Source of the DNA: Opitutia bacterium
GTDB taxonomy: Bacteria > Verrucomicrobiota > Verrucomicrobiia > Opitutales > Coraliomargaritaceae
Reading direction: 5' to 3'
Assembly (NCBI GenBank): GCA_018663485.1
Contig: JABJQI010000198.1
Span: 1-5,877, forward strand
DNA: 5,877 nucleotides
Below the pieces are notes generated by a model. It did no database searches. It was given only the letters and a program-made list of their open reading frames with translations, and was not told the origin of the DNA. Position numbers and translations under genes: made by a program. This document shows, in pieces, positions 1-5,522 of the stretch. The first letter of the stretch is position 1. Each line of letters opens with the position of its first letter.

Positions 1-155
1 CTGGGAGGTGGCGAAGTATGAAGGTGGGGAAGTGTGAAGGTGGGAAAGGTGGGGAAGTGTGAAGGTGGGGAAGGTGGTGAAGGTGGGAAAGTATGGAGGT
101 GGGGAAGGTGGTGAAGGTGGGAAAGTATGGAGGTGGGAAAGTATGAAGGTGGAGA
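1..155. repeat. G-rich, C-free minisatellite tract
   Basis: The tract is built from 9-bp blocks of the form GRAGGTGGD, alternating with 6-7-bp blocks of the form AAGTRT. Within it a 34-bp unit repeats perfectly from 63 to 137, about 2.2 copies, with the shift 63-96 to 97-130 continuing to 137. The + strand has no C between 13 and 163, so the transcript-like strand is almost purely A/G with scattered T. Several GGG or GGGG runs (for example 26-29, 42-44, 51-54, 67-70) lie 6-12 nt apart, giving weak G-quadruplex potential. The tract begins at or before the window edge, so its full length is unknown. It ends just upstream of the arsR gene. No long reading frame runs through it because the 34- and 16-bp periods break frame. 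Confidence 0.9.
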
Positions 156-156
156 T

Positions 157-166
157 TAGAATTCTA
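157..166. repeat. 10-bp perfect palindrome upstream of arsR
   Basis: TAGAATTCTA is a perfect palindrome lying between the G-rich tract and the arsR start, 47 bp before the chosen ATG. ArsR-family proteins bind inverted repeats as dimers and often autoregulate, so an operator is conceivable. The known family operators are usually longer (about 12-2-12), and this could be chance. Confidence 0.2.
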
Positions 167-213
167 GCTTGCCGTATGACTCTATTTACGTGTTCATATA
201 CTTAAATAAGTCA

Positions 214-519
214 ATGCCTTCTCCAGAAACAGATCTCGACCTCGATACGCTTGCCAAGCAGCTGTGGGCGCTCGGCGATCCGGTGCGCTTGCAGATCCTA
301 AAGATTTTGCCATCCGAGCCAAGCTGCGAGAACCCCTGCAATGTATCTAAGATCGCAGAGCGGATCGGTTTGTCGCAGCCAGCGACCTCGCACCATTTGC
401 GAATTCTTCGTCAAGCAGGGCTGATCACGAATGAGAAGAAGTGCCGCGATATGATTTATTGGCTGCAACTCGACGCTGCGGATGAGGCGATCGCGAGCCT
501 GCGCGAGGTCTTACGCTGA
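214..519 (+). CDS. ArsR/SmtB-family winged-helix transcriptional regulator
   Basis: This 101-residue protein is a small ArsR-type repressor, a family of DNA-binding dimers that usually release DNA on binding a metal, metalloid or other signal. The DNA-binding helix-turn-helix is clear: residues 43-66 read NVSKIAERIGLSQPATSHHLRIL, preceded by the helix with LWALGDPVRLQIL (18-30) and followed by a beta-wing ending in MIYWLQL (80-86). It has three cysteines: C38 and C42, spaced CxxxC just before the HTH in place of the classical ELCVCD site, and C77 in the wing. This pattern could sense a metal or thiol, but the ligand is unknown. I chose the ATG at 214 because it gives the normal family length. 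The TTG at 169 would add 15 residues unlike the family. No good Shine-Dalgarno site precedes the ATG. No partner gene (arsenic, methyltransferase or transporter) is adjacent. The frame after the stop may continue it in the -1 register. Confidence 0.85.
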   Translation: MPSPETDLDLDTLAKQLWALGDPVRLQILKILPSEPSCENPCNVSKIAERIGLSQPATSHHLRILRQAGLITNEKKCRDMIYWLQLDAADEAIASLREVLR

Positions 520-629
520 ACGGTCTAGAAACGCTGCTGGCCTCCTGCACACGGGCACTGCAGGCGCGCGTCAACGCACACACGACTGAGCCTCAGCCAC
601 AGGCTCAATCACTGCCGCTTTCGCTCTAG
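516..629 (+). other. Possible frameshifted C-terminal tail of the ArsR protein
   Basis: Directly over the arsR stop (TGA at 517-519), the -1 frame is open from 486 and runs from CTG at 516 to a TAG at 627-629. It encodes 37 residues beginning LNGLETLLASCTRALQ and ending in a Q/P-rich stretch. The first half looks like an amphipathic helix, as expected for the dimerisation tail of some ArsR proteins, and it contains one more cysteine. It has no ATG and no ribosome site of its own. One inserted base near 515-516 would fuse it to the regulator, giving about 138 residues. It could equally be chance: the ArsR domain is complete without it, and no slippery heptamer is visible. Confidence 0.3.
584..610. 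repeat. Inverted repeat between arsR and carA
   Basis: TGAGCCT (587-593) and AGGCTCA (601-607) form a perfect 7-bp stem with a 7-nt loop. GA/TC adds two more pairs beyond one C/A mismatch. No T-run follows, so it is not a standard intrinsic terminator. It lies 68 bp after the arsR stop and about 125 bp before carA, inside the open -1 frame, so it may only reflect coding sequence. Confidence 0.4.
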
Positions 630-681
630 CTCAGCGGCTCCGAGAGATTGCCGACAAAAATTACACCTGATCTGCAACGAA

Positions 682-720
682 GCGCCGCTTTTGATTTGCA
701 TGGCGCGAAATTCTCTTTTT
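682..720 (+). promoter_or_regulatory. Weak leader hairpin and T-run before carA
   Basis: GCGCC (682-686) can pair with GGCGC (702-706) around a 15-nt loop, and a TTTTT run follows at 716-720, just before the carA ATG at 735. A transcript starting further upstream could fold here. carA genes are often controlled by pyrimidine or arginine supply, sometimes by attenuation. The stem is short and the T-run lies 9 nt beyond it, so this is only a candidate. I found no clear sigma70 promoter in 520-734. Confidence 0.15.
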
Positions 721-734
721 GCTCCTCGGCTAAG

Positions 735-1895
735 ATGGCTAAAACGACTCAAACAGGAATTATTGCATTTGAAGACGGAACGATTTTCCGTGGCCGCGCT
801 TTTGGGGCTGTGGCAACGAATGTAGGGGAAGCTTGCTTTAACACGAGTATGACTGGTTATCAGGAGATCCTGACTGACCCTTCTTATTTCTCACAAATCG
901 TTACGATGACTGCGGTGCAGATCGGCAATTACGGGATCTGCCCTGACGATGTCGAGTCCGATGGTCCGAAGGTGAAGGGCTTCATCGTCCACGAAGTCAG
1001 CCCGGTTACAAGCAACTGGCGCAGCAATACGTCGATCCAAGACTACCTCGCCGCGGCTGGCATTCCCGGTATCGAAGGAGTGGATACACGTGCGATTGCT
1101 AAAAAGCTACGCGTATCTGGAGCGCTCAAGGCATGCATCAGCACCGAAAAAATTTCAGACCAAGAAGCAGTGCAGCGTGCCAAGGACTTTGGTGGTCTCG
1201 TTGGCGTTGATTTTGTCAAGGAAGTGACTGCGAAGGAAGCCTACCAATGGGATCCGGAAGCATTGCAGTCTACCCCGTTCACGGTGACTGGCACGCAGTT
1301 GCTCCACGATGTGGCACCCACTAAGCGCTACAAAGTAGCGGCGATAGATTTTGGCGCAAAGTTCTCAATCTACCGCAAGTTACAGTATCATGGGTTCGAT
1401 GTGCAGGTTTTTCCCGCGACCACGACTGCGGATGAAATCAAAGCGTTCGATCCCGACGGTGTCTTCCTGTCGAATGGTCCCGGCGATCCAGGTGCAGTCG
1501 ATTACGCGCACAAGACTGTGAAAGATTTGATCGAGCATTACCCGACTTTTGGTATCTGCCTCGGTCATCAAATCATTACGCACGCCATCGGCGCGAAGAC
1601 CTTTAAGCTCAAATTTGGCCACCGTGGTGGCAATCAGCCAGTGAAGAATCTCGAGACTGGCAAGGTCTCGATTACTGCGCAGAATCACGGCTTTGCTTCC
1701 ACGCGAGAAGAGCTGGAGAAGGCCGGCGCGATCGTCACTGAGATTAATTTGAATGACGACACGGTCGAGGGCCTGCGTCTCAAGGACAAGCCGGTCTTCT
1801 CGGTGCAGTACCACCCAGAAGCGGCACCTGGTCCGAACGATGCCGATGCACTATTCGTCGATTTCTACAATCTGGTCGCGGCCAACGCGAAGTAG
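735..1895 (+). CDS. carA: Carbamoyl-phosphate synthase, small (glutaminase) subunit
   Basis: CarA hydrolyses glutamine and channels ammonia to CarB, which makes carbamoyl phosphate for arginine and pyrimidine synthesis in the cytoplasm. The 386-residue protein is close to the E. coli length (382). The N-terminal CPSase small-chain domain (about 1-150) carries FNTSMTGYQEILTDPSY (35-51) and GVDTRAIAKKLR (115-126). The C-terminal class I glutamine amidotransferase domain (about 200-380) has SNGPGDPG (246-253), the nucleophile elbow GICLGHQ with Cys275, GHRGGNQPV (295-303), QNHGFA (316-321), and catalytic His360 and Glu362 in QYHPE. All catalytic residues are present, so it should be active. I chose the ATG at 735 because homologues start with a short lead into GIIAFEDGTIFRG. 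The open frame reaches back to a TTG at 648, but those 29 residues do not look like CarA. The Shine-Dalgarno match is poor. carB does not follow; the next gene is convergent. Confidence 0.97.
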   Translation: MAKTTQTGIIAFEDGTIFRGRAFGAVATNVGEACFNTSMTGYQEILTDPSYFSQIVTMTAVQIGNYGICPDDVESDGPKVKGFIVHEVSPVTSNWRSNTSIQDYLAAAGIPGIEGVDTRAIAKKLRVSGALKACISTEKISDQEAVQRAKDFGGLVGVDFVKEVTAKEAYQWDPEALQSTPFTVTGTQLLHDVAPTKRYKVAAIDFGAKFSIYRKLQYHGFDVQVFPATTTADEIKAFDPDGVFLSNGPGDPGAVDYAHKTVKDLIEHYPTFGICLGHQIITHAIGAKTFKLKFGHRGGNQPVKNLETGKVSITAQNHGFASTREELEKAGAIVTEINLNDDTVEGLRLKDKPVFSVQYHPEAAPGPNDADALFVDFYNLVAANAK

Positions 1896-1944
1896 GGGGT
1901 TGTTGGTTGGTGTCCCTTTGAGCCTTCCCTCTAGCGCATGTTCG

Positions 1945-1968
1945 CCCCTGCGCCTCTGCGCGAAAACA
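1945..1968. repeat. Possible dispersed intergenic motif (TGCGCCTCTGCGCGAAAA type)
   Basis: The core TGCGCCTCTGCGCGAAAA resembles a short motif (roughly CTCTGCGYCTCTGCGYGAAAA) that I remember as frequent between genes in several environmental bacterial phyla, including Verrucomicrobiota. It can form GCGC-CTCT-GCGC as a tiny hairpin. It sits 50 bp after the carA stop. Only one copy is in this window, so the repeat status comes from memory rather than the sequence. Confidence 0.3.
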
Positions 1969-1994
1969 GCAATTCGCATGGAATTTTTTAAGGA

Positions 1995-2035
1995 CTGTTT
2001 GTAGCAGTCGTTCGGCAAGCACACCTAGCAAACAG
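1995..2035. repeat. Imperfect inverted repeat in the convergent carA / antiporter gap
   Basis: CTGTTTGTAG (1995-2004) pairs with CTAGCAAACAG (2025-2035) over 10 bp with one bulged G at 2028 and a 20-nt loop. A competing smaller stem GACTG/CAGTC (1993-1997 with 2005-2009) overlaps it. Neither strand has a T-run at the right place, so this is not a classic terminator, though it lies where carA and the facing antiporter operon both end. The rest of 1896-2101 shows no gene or clear terminator. Confidence 0.3.
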
Positions 2036-2101
2036 AATTATCTCGCGCAGCGCTTTTTGCTATGGATGAGCTTTGGGTTGTGGGGTAGCATTGCTTGTTG
2101 A

Positions 2102-3673
2102 TCACTTCCTCAAATTCACATCCAACCATTTGAGCATGCTGTGAGCCGAGGCACGTGCGGTTTCGATCGGAATCCCGCCAGAATTTATAACGAATTCGGT
2201 TTCTTCTGGTTCAAAGGTGCGGATAAAGACTTTGGTCGGATATTTTTTAAGGTGATCGAGTGCGATTTTTGCATCGCGGGTGCGGCGCATCGAGCAAATC
2301 ACAACTTTAGCGCCACGGCAGTTAGCTCGTGCCAAGATGCGCTTATTGGAGCCGTCGCCTTGAATGCAGCGCACCTTCGCGGCAATTAATTTGCGGATCA
2401 CGGCGGCGTCTTCGTCGATCACAATCACGGGAATGTCGTGCTCGTTAAATGCTTGTAGCGTTTGGTGGCCGGCGCGTCCATAGCCGAGTATCACGGCGTG
2501 GTTTTGTAAGGTAGCACAGTCCAACTCGCCGCGACGATAGCGAGGATGGAGTTTCATTAACGACCACGTTATTTTGTCGCGCGATATCAGCGGGGTGAGG
2601 GTCATCGTACTCACCGTAATGAGCGTAATCATTGAGAACAGTTCGGCGCTGATCTGCCCAGAAGCCATGCCAGTGAGTGCGAGTAGGAGCGAGAACTCAC
2701 TGGTCTGTGAGAGCAGGACCCCGGCCTCGATCGAGGCGCGGGTGGAGAAGCCAACGGCCTCGCTGATCACCGAAACAAGTCCGACGGTGACCACAATCAG
2801 CACGATGATGAAAATCAAGCTGTGCCAGAGCATGTCGCCTTGTGGCAATGTGAGTGAAGCGCCGACACTGATAAAAAACAGTGCGAGGAAGAAACTTGAG
2901 AGCGAGCCGAGCATGCCGCGCACCAATCCGTTCATCGGAAAAGCGGAGATAGAGAACCCGGCAAAGAACGCACCCGCTAAAAACGGCAGTTTAAGTAAAT
3001 AGGCGAACCCAGAAAATATAAATAGGATACCGAGCGCACCGAGCATCAACTCTTCGTCATCGAGTTTGAGGCGCCGCGTGACCCAAGGCACAAACCAGCG
3101 GTGGATGCCGACCGCGACGCAACCGAGCCCAATCGCGCGGGTGAGTGCAAAGAAGCTCTCGAGAAGTCCGTCGGGAGCCTTGAGCAGCGCCACCATAATC
3201 AGGATGATAAACAAGTCTTGAACCAATAGCACACCCAGCACTAGTCGGCCGAAGGGCTCGAACATCTGACGACGGCGTTGCAAGTGGCGCACCACCACCA
3301 GTGTCGAACTGGCTGAGAGCCCGCAACCCAAGTAGAGTGCGGTGGTTAGGCCATAGCCAAGGGCGAATGCGGTGAGCACACCTGCCAGCCCGAGAATCAG
3401 GAATTGAACCGTTGCCACGATGATGATCGAGCGTGTGCGGCCGAGCATGCGGCGTGGGCTCAGATCGACGCCTGCGGTAAAAACCAGTACTGCTAGGCCG
3501 AGCTCCATCATATTACTGAGTAGGTCTTCGGGCACCTCGACCTGCCAGAAGTTGGCGAGCTCATGCAGGCCCGCGCCAACTAATATTAGCAGTGGGATTG
3601 GCGGTAGGCGTAGCAGTTTTGCGAAGCCGAAGGCGATGGCAGCTGCGACGAGAAGTATACAGATGCCGTTCAT
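2102..3673 (-). CDS. CPA2/Kef-type cation:proton antiporter with RCK (TrkA-N) domain, downstream paralogue
   Basis: This 523-residue inner-membrane protein probably exchanges K+ or Na+ for H+. Residues about 1-365 form the Na+/H+ exchanger domain with around 13 hydrophobic segments. Family landmarks are LSASSTLVVVRHLQ (119-132), the QD pair Q152-D153 in VLLVQDLFIIL, LAGAFFAGFSIS (232-243) and FFISVG (266-271). Q-D rather than D-D is the Kef-like form. The N-terminus is divergent, with LPPIPLLILVGAGLHEL in place of the usual GYLLAGxxLGP stretch. A cytoplasmic TrkA-N domain (about 390-510) has an intact nucleotide-binding loop GYGRAG (397-402), acidic residues after strand 2 (IDEDA, 419-423) and QGDGSN (438-443). 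There is no TrkA-C domain. Its ATG overlaps the stop of the upstream paralogue (ATGA), indicating translational coupling. The transported ion and the regulating ligand cannot be read from sequence, and no KefF/KefG-like partner is seen. Confidence 0.9.
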   Translation of the reverse strand: MNGICILLVAAAIAFGFAKLLRLPPIPLLILVGAGLHELANFWQVEVPEDLLSNMMELGLAVLVFTAGVDLSPRRMLGRTRSIIIVATVQFLILGLAGVLTAFALGYGLTTALYLGCGLSASSTLVVVRHLQRRRQMFEPFGRLVLGVLLVQDLFIILIMVALLKAPDGLLESFFALTRAIGLGCVAVGIHRWFVPWVTRRLKLDDEELMLGALGILFIFSGFAYLLKLPFLAGAFFAGFSISAFPMNGLVRGMLGSLSSFFLALFFISVGASLTLPQGDMLWHSLIFIIVLIVVTVGLVSVISEAVGFSTRASIEAGVLLSQTSEFSLLLALTGMASGQISAELFSMITLITVSTMTLTPLISRDKITWSLMKLHPRYRRGELDCATLQNHAVILGYGRAGHQTLQAFNEHDIPVIVIDEDAAVIRKLIAAKVRCIQGDGSNKRILARANCRGAKVVICSMRRTRDAKIALDHLKKYPTKVFIRTFEPEETEFVINSGGIPIETARASAHSMLKWLDVNLRK

Positions 3674-5310
3674 AACTTGAAAATCCCTTCCTGCTGCATT
3701 AGGTCGCGTTGCTGTAAGATACCGTCGGCAGCCGGCATCATCAGATAACTCGTGTCGAGATCGAGTAGGTCATTGACCACCGACAGGTCGAACGCATGGA
3801 TTGCGCAAGGCACCTTGGCCGAACGGCAGCGGTAGGCGAGTAAATGGTTGGTGTCTTCGATTTGCAGGGCCGAGACCACCAGTCGCGCTTCGCGTAGGCC
3901 GACCTCCTCGACTACGGATTGATATTCGACATTGCCGATTAAGATGTCGGCGTCGCCGAGCCCTTCGAGCTTCTTCGGGTCGGTGTCGATCGCGAGCACA
4001 CGTTCGTTACGCACTGTCAGTTGCTTAACGATTTCACGACCGAGTGCATTCATGCCGACCACGATGATATGATTCTCGCGGTGGCGCAGTCTCTCGCTGT
4101 CGGGCTCCTGTTTTGCGCGCAGTAACTGCAAGATCCCGATGCGGGTGATGGCAGCATAGAGTGCTTCACTGTGAATGATCAGATAAGAGGAAAGTGCGAT
4201 CGTGGTGATGCCGACGAGACCACCCAGTGCGACGATGTCGGCTCCGATCAGTCCAGTGGTGGCGCCCAGTGCCAGCAGGATGAACGCGAACTCGCTGACC
4301 TGCCCGGTGGCAATCGCAGTTTGAAAAGCGGTGTATTCGCTAAAGCGCATGCGAGCCAAAATACTGAACACGATGACTGGTTTAATTAATAAGACGAAAG
4401 CGCTCAGCCCCAAGGCTGCGGGCCAGATCGCAGCAAAATTACTGAGCTCCATTTTAATCCCCAGCGTTACCAGAAAGACCGCGATGAAGAAAGTCATCAG
4501 TGGGTGCAGGCGCCGGTGTAGGTCCTCGTGGATCGGTAATTGAGCGATCGCGATGCCAGCGAGAAAGGCACCGATTTCGACTGATAAGTGAAATTGATGT
4601 GCGAGAATCACCACGAGAAAGCACCAGCAGAGTGCCCAAATAAATACCGTATCGGGAGAGCGCGCCGCCCATGCGAACGGCTTTGGCAACAGATAGCGTG
4701 CTGCAATGAGTGCGAGGATGAGCAGCACGGCCATCCCGCCGAAAGCCTTGCCGAAATTGATCAGCAGCTCGATTGGCGCGAGTGGCTCCGAGCCACCGAA
4801 GCCGGTGAGTACTGTCAATGCAGCGATCACCACGATGTCCTGCGCCAAAAAGAGCGCGACCGAGATGCGTGCGTACAGGCGGTTCATCACTCCCTTTTGG
4901 TCCAGCAGTTTAATTACCACGACGGTACTGCTGAAGGTGACCGTGCCGCCAAGGAAGATCGCCTCCATCGGGCTGAAGCCAATGAAATGAGCGACCAGCA
5001 TGCCGCCAGTGGCAGTCAGCAATACTTGTATGCCACCGAGGATTAGGGCGACGCGACCAAGATCTTTGACCTTTACAAAACTCAGCTCCAAGCCGACCAA
5101 GAATAGCAGCAAAGCAATGCCGAGTTCTGAAATAAGCTCCAGCGAATGGTCCAGTTCGACGAGGTGCAAGAATGGCCCGAGGACGATGCCTGCGAGGATG
5201 TAGCCCACGATGGTGGGCATGCGAATGAGTTTGCCGACAAATGCAAAAGTTGCCGCGGTGATGACAATGAACCCTAGGTTGAGGAGTAGCTGTAGATCGT
5301 TGGCAGGCAT
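3670..5310 (-). CDS. CPA2/Kef-type cation:proton antiporter with atypical RCK (TrkA-N) domain, upstream paralogue
   Basis: This 546-residue inner-membrane K+/H+ or Na+/H+ exchanger is the first gene of the minus-strand pair. The membrane domain (about 1-385, roughly 13 segments) carries the full family signatures: MPTIVGYILAGIVLGP (31-46), ALLLFLVGLEL (66-76), TFSSTVVVIKLL (125-136), Q157-D158 in ALFLAQDIVVI, GAFLAGIAIAQ (247-257), FFIAVFLVTLGIKM (274-287) and TGQVSEFAFILLALG (335-349). The C-terminal TrkA-N domain (about 412-530) starts HIIVVGMNALG. Its dinucleotide loop is GxNxxG (419-424), not GxGxxG, and the later GD is replaced by GN (459-460). The acidic IDTDP (441-445) is kept. Ligand binding may therefore differ from its neighbour. 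The overall size recalls YbaL/KefB-like proteins, but orthology is unproven. The ATG at 5310 follows an A/T-rich leader with no Shine-Dalgarno site. The gene ends in a 4-bp overlap with the next. Confidence 0.92.
   Translation of the reverse strand: MPANDLQLLLNLGFIVITAATFAFVGKLIRMPTIVGYILAGIVLGPFLHLVELDHSLELISELGIALLLFLVGLELSFVKVKDLGRVALILGGIQVLLTATGGMLVAHFIGFSPMEAIFLGGTVTFSSTVVVIKLLDQKGVMNRLYARISVALFLAQDIVVIAALTVLTGFGGSEPLAPIELLINFGKAFGGMAVLLILALIAARYLLPKPFAWAARSPDTVFIWALCWCFLVVILAHQFHLSVEIGAFLAGIAIAQLPIHEDLHRRLHPLMTFFIAVFLVTLGIKMELSNFAAIWPAALGLSAFVLLIKPVIVFSILARMRFSEYTAFQTAIATGQVSEFAFILLALGATTGLIGADIVALGGLVGITTIALSSYLIIHSEALYAAITRIGILQLLRAKQEPDSERLRHRENHIIVVGMNALGREIVKQLTVRNERVLAIDTDPKKLEGLGDADILIGNVEYQSVVEEVGLREARLVVSALQIEDTNHLLAYRCRSAKVPCAIHAFDLSVVNDLLDLDTSYLMMPAADGILQQRDLMQQEGIFKL
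3684..3691 (-). promoter_or_regulatory. Ribosome binding site for the downstream antiporter
   Basis: On the minus strand GGAAGGGA lies 10 nt before the ATG at 3673-3671, inside the last codons of the upstream gene. It is the clearest Shine-Dalgarno-like site in the window and supports this start, alongside the ATGA overlap (3670-3673). Confidence 0.6.
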
Positions 5311-5362
5311 TTTTTATTTACCCAAACCTGCTGTAGGTCGCTTGGCAATATCGGAGCCGAAT

Positions 5363-5390
5363 AAGATGTTGTAATAATTATTTTGGTAGC
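5363..5390 (-). promoter_or_regulatory. AT-rich candidate promoter/operator region of the antiporter pair
   Basis: This is the most AT-rich stretch of the 212-bp gap upstream of the antiporter operon. It contains the perfect 10-bp palindrome AATAATTATT (5373-5382), 63 bp before the ATG. I could not place a convincing -35/-10 pair, so this marks the likely region rather than a defined promoter. Confidence 0.25.
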
Positions 5391-5420
5391 GCGAGCGGAA
5401 CTAAGATTCGTTGCTTCCTG

Positions 5421-5504
5421 CTTGGGATGGATGGCCTCCGCGCCGTCCGCTGAGATAGATCACCGAACCGCTGAACGGACGAGACGGAGCTCGTCCCTCC
5501 CGAG
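5421..5504. repeat. REP/BIME-like double-hairpin element
   Basis: Two inverted 28-bp arms flank a 28-bp centre. The left arm (5421-5448), read on the minus strand, contains GGACGGC-GCGGAG-GCCATCC. The right arm (5477-5504), read on the plus strand, contains GGACGAG-ACGGAG-CTCGTCC. Each folds as a 7-bp stem with a 6-nt RCGGAG loop, and each is followed by TCCCRAG one base further out. The arms match at 20 of 28 positions. The two innermost stem pairs differ by compensatory changes (G-C to A-T and C-G to G-C), which supports a conserved structure. The left stem has one non-Watson-Crick pair (G-T on the + strand). The centre contains a direct repeat CCGCTGA (5447-5453 and 5468-5474). It starts 19 bp beyond the folC stop, a common place for such elements. 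It may stabilise or end the folC transcript. Confidence 0.7.
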
Positions 5505-5522
5505 TGTCGCTTAGGAATTTCG

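Noticed and set aside
1..155. CRISPR array
   Set aside because: The repeats are directly tandem, low-complexity and lack unique spacers; no cas genes are present.
176..202. sigma70-like promoter ATGACT ... TATACT before arsR
   Set aside because: The -10 is good (5/6), but the -35 is only 4/6 with a 15-bp spacer, and the transcript would start only about 6 nt before the ATG.
169..213. TTG start adding 15 residues to the ArsR protein
   Set aside because: The extension is unlike the family, and the nearest GGAG is 14 nt away; the ATG at 214 gives a standard length.
648..734. TTG start adding 29 residues to CarA
   Set aside because: The added residues do not resemble CarA, and the ATG at 735 gives the family length.
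1380..1814. A 144-codon open frame on the minus strand inside carA
   Set aside because: It lies fully antisense to catalytic CarA sequence, has no recognisable domain or ribosome site, and reads like a mirror of codon bias.
2050..2060. GCGCAGCGCTTTTT as a terminator for carA
   Set aside because: The GCGC arms are separated by a single base, so no hairpin can form despite the T-run.
4588..5046. A 152-codon open frame on the plus strand inside the upstream antiporter
   Set aside because: It is antisense to conserved membrane segments and gives a hydrophilic, C/H/Q/E-rich translation typical of reversed hydrophobic coding sequence.
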